Under the pieces are notes generated by a model. That model had not been told where the DNA came from and did not search any database. It saw nothing but the letters and a program-made list of their open reading frames with translations. Made by a program: the position numbers and the translations under genes. Below, in pieces: positions 60,226-64,000 of a stretch of 64,000 nt of DNA. How positions within the stretch are numbered: the first letter of the stretch is position 1; every line of letters begins with the position of its first letter. This stretch comes from Psychrobacillus sp044762855 (GTDB lineage Bacteria > Bacillota > Bacilli > Bacillales_A > Planococcaceae), in assembly GCF_044762855.1 (NCBI RefSeq), contig NZ_JBIWFB010000001.1, positions 744,001 to 808,000 of the forward strand, given 5' to 3'.

Positions 60226-60912
60226 ATGATTGAAATGAAAAATGTCTATAAAAAATATCCAAATGGCATTGTTGCCGCGAATGGGATTGATATAGAAATT
60301 AAGCAAGGAGAATTCGTATATGTAGTTGGGCCAAGTGGTGCAGGGAAATCGACATTCATCAAAATGATGTATCGAGAAGAAAGACCGACATCTGGTGATA
60401 TATTCATCAATGGTACTAATCTATCAACACTAAAAAACAATAAAGTTCCTTATTTGAGAAGACAAATAGGAGTAGTCTTTCAAGACTTTAAATTACTACC
60501 TCGTCTAAATGTGTACGAAAATGTCGCATTTGCACTGGAAGTGATTGAAGAAACGCCGAAAGTGATACGCAATAAAGTGATGGAAGTATTAGAACTGGTT
60601 GGTCTTAAACACAAAGCAAGAATGTTTCCGACGGAGCTTTCTGGTGGTGAACAACAACGTGTTTCGATTGCAAGGTCTATCGTTAACACTCCACAGCTTG
60701 TTATTGCGGATGAGCCGACTGGAAATCTAGATCCAGACACTTCATGGGAGATTATGAATATATTCGAAGAAATAAATGCTCGAGGAACTACCATTATAAT
60801 GGCAACACATAATAGAGAAATTGTAAATACCATTAGACACCGTGTGATCGTTGTTGAGGGTGGATTAATCACTCGAGACGAAGATAAAGGAGAATACGGT
60901 TATGAAAACTAG
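60226..60912 (+). CDS. ftsE: Cell division ABC ATPase FtsE
   Basis: FtsE is the cytoplasmic ATPase of the FtsEX complex that switches on a cell-wall hydrolase. The 228-residue protein has Walker A GPSGAGKST, the signature LSGGEQQRVSIARS and Walker B LVIADEPTGNLD. It overlaps ftsX by 11 bases. TAGGTGG precedes ATG 60226. Confidence 0.96.
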   Translation: MIEMKNVYKKYPNGIVAANGIDIEIKQGEFVYVVGPSGAGKSTFIKMMYREERPTSGDIFINGTNLSTLKNNKVPYLRRQIGVVFQDFKLLPRLNVYENVAFALEVIEETPKVIRNKVMEVLELVGLKHKARMFPTELSGGEQQRVSIARSIVNTPQLVIADEPTGNLDPDTSWEIMNIFEEINARGTTIIMATHNREIVNTIRHRVIVVEGGLITRDEDKGEYGYEN

Positions 60913-61789
60913 AACAGCAGGTAGACACTTCAGAGATAGTTTAAAAAGTATTAGTCGAAATGGTTGGATGACCTTTGCTTCCGTTAGTGCTGTGACTGTT
61001 ACGCTACTATTAGTTGGCGTGTTCGTCATGATAATGATGAATTTAAACAAAATTGCAGATGATCTGGAAAGAGATGTAGAAATTAAAGTAATTGTCGAAT
61101 TGACGGCAGATGAAACTGCTATTACAACATTAGAAAAAGAAATTAAAAATACATCAGGTGTAGCAGAAGTACAATATTCGCCAAAAGAAGAAGAACTTAA
61201 TAAGTTAATGCTGGATTTCGGGGAAGATTTGCGTTTATTTGAACAGCAAAATCCTTTACATAATGTATTTTATGCAAAAGCAGCAAATCCGCAAGAAACA
61301 GAACAGGTAGCTAAAAGAATTGAAAGTTTAGATAACACATTCGAAGTGAAATATGGAGAAGGAAAAATTGAAAGACTATTTTCTTTCTTGAACACTAGTA
61401 GAAATGTAGGCTTGGTGCTCATACTAGCGTTATTATTCACGGCAATGTTCTTAATATCTAATACGATTCGCATTACGATTGTTGCAAGAAGAAGAGATAT
61501 TGAAATTATGAAACTAGTTGGTGCGACAAATTGGTTTATACGTATTCCTTTCATATTAGAAGGAATGTGGTTAGGGCTTCTAGGAGCGATTATTCCAATT
61601 ACGCTCGTAACAACACTCTACTACAATATTCATAAAGTAGTAGCACCGAAACTAGCACAAGGAAACTTATTTGAACTGCTCGATTTTTCACCATTCATCT
61701 ATCAAGTGAATGCGTTGATTTTATTGATGGGCGTACTGATAGGGGTCTGGGGAAGTTTCATGTCAGTCAGAAAGTTTTTACGCGTTTAA
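60902..61789 (+). CDS. ftsX: Cell division membrane protein FtsX
   Basis: A 295-residue FtsX with TM1 near 22-45, a large extracellular loop (about 46-165) that contacts the hydrolase, and three C-terminal membrane segments (RNVGLVLILALLFTAMFLIS, FILEGMWLGLLGAIIPITLV, INALILLMGVLIGVWGSF region). RRRDIEIMKLVGATNWFIR is the family signature. It starts inside ftsE. Confidence 0.95.
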   Translation: MKTRTAGRHFRDSLKSISRNGWMTFASVSAVTVTLLLVGVFVMIMMNLNKIADDLERDVEIKVIVELTADETAITTLEKEIKNTSGVAEVQYSPKEEELNKLMLDFGEDLRLFEQQNPLHNVFYAKAANPQETEQVAKRIESLDNTFEVKYGEGKIERLFSFLNTSRNVGLVLILALLFTAMFLISNTIRITIVARRRDIEIMKLVGATNWFIRIPFILEGMWLGLLGAIIPITLVTTLYYNIHKVVAPKLAQGNLFELLDFSPFIYQVNALILLMGVLIGVWGSFMSVRKFLRV

Positions 61790-61827
61790 AAGTAACTATG
61801 AATGTATTTTGAAAGGAGCAAGAAGTT

Positions 61828-63135
61828 TTGAGAAAACAGTCTAAATGGGTGCTACGTGTCTTTGCGGTAGCTACTACTTGCGCACTTTTATTCACAGGAC
61901 CAAGTGCCCTTGCTAACACATTGAACGATTTAAAGAGTCAACAAAAGGAACTCGAACAAAAGAAAAATACGATAAACTCGAATATTAAAGAAACAGAAGG
62001 TAAGATAAACGAAAATGTATCTAAAATCGAACAGATTATGGCTCAAATTCAAGCTTTAGATACAGAAATTATTACGACAGAAGATAAAATTACGAAAGTA
62101 TTAAAAGAAATAGAGTTAACGACAACTGAAATTGAAAACTTACATGCTTCTATTGCAGAGCTAGAACGCAAAATAGAAGAACGTGATGAGCTTTTAAAAG
62201 ATCGAATCCGCGCAGTACAAGTTAGTGGAGGATCCGTTAGTTATTTAGACGTTTTACTAGGGGCAAATAGTTTTATCGATTTCATCGACCGTTTCTCCGC
62301 AGTCAATACATTGATGGAAGCGGACCGTACGATTCTGAAAGAACAAGCAGAAGATAAAAAGCAACTAGAAGAACAAAAAGCGACTTTAGAAGAAAAATTA
62401 AAACAACAAGAAGCAAGTAAAAATGAGTTAGTAGATTTAAAAGCTTCTTTAGATAAACAAAAAGCATCTAAAGGAGATTTGGTCGATCAATTAGAAGCCG
62501 AACAACAAAAATTACAAGCTGATAAAGAAGTAATGGAAACAGAATATGATGAAGTATTGGATTTAAGCGAAGAAGTAACAAATAAAATTGTGGCAGAACA
62601 AAAACGTCAAGCAGAAATTGCACGAAAACTAGCTGAAGAGAAAAAACGTAAACAAGCGGAAGAAAGAAAACGTCAACAAGCAGCAAGTGGTTCCTCTGCA
62701 GCAATTCCAGCAGTATCTTCAGGGGATTGGACAAGACCAGCAAGTGGACGACTTACTTCAGGCTATGGATATAGAATCCATCCTATTTATGGAAAAGGAA
62801 AAATGCATTACGGAATCGACTTTGGAACACCGACTGGTACTCCGGTTGTTTCAGCAGCAGATGGTGTAGTCTCTTACGCTTCTCCACTGAGCACGTATGG
62901 AAATGTGATTATGGTGACTCACTCTATCGATGGTCAAACATTTACATCTTTATATGCACATTTAAGTAGTATTAAAGTAAGTGTAGGACAAGCTGTTTCA
63001 AAAGGCGACACGATTGGTGCAGTAGGGACAACAGGGAATTCGACAGGACCTCACTTACATTTTGAAATTCATATCGGTACATGGAGTGGTATGGCGAATA
63101 ACTCAGTAAATCCATTGAGATATATTTCTCTATAA
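61828..63135 (+). CDS. Secreted murein hydrolase with coiled coil and M23 peptidase domain
   Basis: A 435-residue EnvC/PcsB-like protein: signal peptide to about residue 30 (GPSALA), a long coiled coil (32-275, Glu/Lys/Gln-rich) and a C-terminal M23 domain. The zinc ligands are intact: H in GYRIHPIYG, D in YGIDFGTP and the HLH of PHLHFEIH. Placed after ftsEX it is the likely hydrolase that FtsX activates; B. subtilis uses CwlO (NlpC/P60) for this. TTG 61828 has AAAGGAG ten bases upstream. Confidence 0.9.
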   Translation: MRKQSKWVLRVFAVATTCALLFTGPSALANTLNDLKSQQKELEQKKNTINSNIKETEGKINENVSKIEQIMAQIQALDTEIITTEDKITKVLKEIELTTTEIENLHASIAELERKIEERDELLKDRIRAVQVSGGSVSYLDVLLGANSFIDFIDRFSAVNTLMEADRTILKEQAEDKKQLEEQKATLEEKLKQQEASKNELVDLKASLDKQKASKGDLVDQLEAEQQKLQADKEVMETEYDEVLDLSEEVTNKIVAEQKRQAEIARKLAEEKKRKQAEERKRQQAASGSSAAIPAVSSGDWTRPASGRLTSGYGYRIHPIYGKGKMHYGIDFGTPTGTPVVSAADGVVSYASPLSTYGNVIMVTHSIDGQTFTSLYAHLSSIKVSVGQAVSKGDTIGAVGTTGNSTGPHLHFEIHIGTWSGMANNSVNPLRYISL

Positions 63136-63144
63136 CTTCATGTC

Positions 63145-63183
63145 AAGACGCCTATCCAATCTTTGGACGGCGTCTTTTCTTTT
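63145..63183 (+). terminator. Intrinsic terminator of the ftsEX operon
   Basis: AAGACGCC (63145-63152) and CCAA pair with TTGG and GGCGTCTT (63169-63176), followed by T-rich sequence. Confidence 0.85.
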
Positions 63184-63273
63184 GTCATAAACATTCCATT
63201 GGTATACAAGCATCTATTCAGTTTATAATAAGAGCGATGATATGTAGTGAAAATGTATTAATGGAGGTAAGCT

Positions 63274-63852
63274 GTGAAGAAAAAATTAATAGGCTTATTA
63301 ATCGTAGGTTGCTTAGTCGCTATTGCAACCATATCCTTTGTAAAAAGCAATATCGATGAAACAGAAGCATTTGCTGGAGAGCAAATGGGTACCGACATGG
63401 CGGCAAACCCTGCAAATGAAGGAATCGGACAAGGGGATCGTGCGCCGAACTTTACACTGACAACGCTTGATGGAAAAGAAGTATCCCTTTCAGATTATCA
63501 AGGTAAAAAAGTCGTATTAAATTTTTGGGCAACTTGGTGTCCACCTTGTAAAGCCGAAATGCCACATATGCAAAACTACTATGAAGATATGGCAGAACAA
63601 GAAAATGTGGAAATCTTAGCTGTTAACTTAACAAGCTCAGATGTTGGTATCGATAAAGTAGAACTATTTAAAGAAGATTATGGACTTAGCTTTCCAATTC
63701 CTTTAGATGAAGAAGGGAATGTTGGAAAAACATATCAAGCGATTACGATTCCAACCACTTATATGATTGATACAACTGGAACGATTCAAAATAAAATAGT
63801 CGGACCTATGGATGAACAAATGCTTACAGACTATGTTAGTAATTTAAAATAA
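63274..63852 (+). CDS. ResA/TlpA-like membrane-anchored thioredoxin
   Basis: A 192-residue protein with an N-terminal membrane anchor (LIGLLIVGCLVAIATISFV) and an extracytoplasmic thioredoxin fold with C89-PP-C92 in NFWATWCPPCKAE and the cis-proline in ITIPTTYMID. ResA reduces apocytochrome c; with cccB nearby such a role is possible, but other TlpA-like reductants look the same. GTG 63274 has TGGAGGTAA upstream. Confidence 0.85.
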   Translation: MKKKLIGLLIVGCLVAIATISFVKSNIDETEAFAGEQMGTDMAANPANEGIGQGDRAPNFTLTTLDGKEVSLSDYQGKKVVLNFWATWCPPCKAEMPHMQNYYEDMAEQENVEILAVNLTSSDVGIDKVELFKEDYGLSFPIPLDEEGNVGKTYQAITIPTTYMIDTTGTIQNKIVGPMDEQMLTDYVSNLK

Positions 63853-63923
63853 ACACCGATTTTTGGGCAAGTATTAAATTTCGCTTTCCACACATATATT
63901 AGTGGAAAAGTAGGAGGTTGAAC

Positions 63924-64000
63924 TTGCGCAAAAGTCGGATTTTTTTATATGTCTTGTTATTTATCATTTTATTAGGGTTCGTGTATTTTTGGTTTGGAAA
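63924..64000 (+). CDS. Truncated membrane protein at the window edge
   Basis: TTG 63924, with TAGGAGG upstream, opens a frame that runs off the window: MRKSRIFLYVLLFIILLGFV then YFWFG. Only an N-terminal membrane segment is visible. It follows a small hairpin (TTTCCAC with GTGGAAA, 63880-63906). The product cannot be told. Confidence 0.6.
   Translation, partial: MRKSRIFLYVLLFIILLGFVYFWFG

Overview
The window looks like a chromosomal segment of a low-GC, flagellated, probably spore-forming Bacillales bacterium. The gene order (degV-comFA-comFC-yvyF-flgM-flgN-flgK-flgL-yviE-fliW-csrA-hag, then flaG-fliD-fliS-fliT, then hpf-secA-prfB, then yitT-like-cccB-ftsEX) follows the Bacillus subtilis degS-to-ftsX region. 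Two large insertions and the family of intergenic repeats point to the Planococcaceae/Caryophanaceae side (Sporosarcina, Psychrobacillus or Lysinibacillus-like). I cannot name the species from sequence alone.

Layout. (1) 0.1-9.0 kb: late competence genes and the flagellar regulatory/hook-filament operon, ending in flagellin with a CsrA-type leader. (2) 9.1-26.2 kb: an AT-rich flagellin glycosylation island. It holds a Maf-type glycosyltransferase, a complete pseudaminic acid pathway (pseB, C, F-like, G, H, I), and a second dTDP-amino-sugar cluster (rmlA, aminotransferase, WbqC-like, two tandem beta-propeller proteins, acetyltransferase, methyltransferase, rmlB). (3) 26.4-30.1 kb: a second, reverse-strand flagellin and flaG-fliD-fliS-fliT. 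(4) 30.3-35.3 kb: an NlpC/P60 wall hydrolase, two near-duplicate chemoreceptors and a small membrane protein. (5) 35.6-47.0 kb: the branched-chain amino-acid genes ilvD, [T-box] ilvB-ilvN-ilvC-leuA-leuB-leuC-leuD-ilvA. (6) 47.3-52.1 kb: catE-like dioxygenase, chemoreceptor, NlpC/P60 protein, PilZ protein and hpf. (7) 52.7-64 kb: secA, prfB with its programmed frameshift, a membrane chemoreceptor, a YitT-family protein, cytochrome c551, ftsE-ftsX, an M23 murein hydrolase, a ResA-like thioredoxin and a truncated membrane protein.

How it works together. FlgM, FlgN, FliW, CsrA, FliS and FliT are the regulators and chaperones of filament assembly. Sigma-D-like promoters precede yvyF, flgM, hag, maf, the second flagellin and flaG. 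CsrA-type hairpins (GGA in the loop) occur in the hag leader and, more strikingly, over the Shine-Dalgarno of the second flagellin. Maf and the Pse enzymes should decorate flagellin, and the dTDP-sugar cluster probably adds another sugar. The ilv-leu genes appear under CodY (ilvD) and T-box (ilvB onward) control.

Most unusual signal. Intergenic regions carry arrays of exactly 21-bp-phased short motifs, i.e. two DNA helical turns. One family has core CTTGCGATT (34.7 and 47.0 kb). The other has core TTAGTTGCTTTC (35.3, 52.4 and 59.8 kb, plus a degraded reverse copy at 48.2 kb). They are neither CRISPR nor credible coding sequence, and they look like helically phased protein-binding or chromosome-organising elements.
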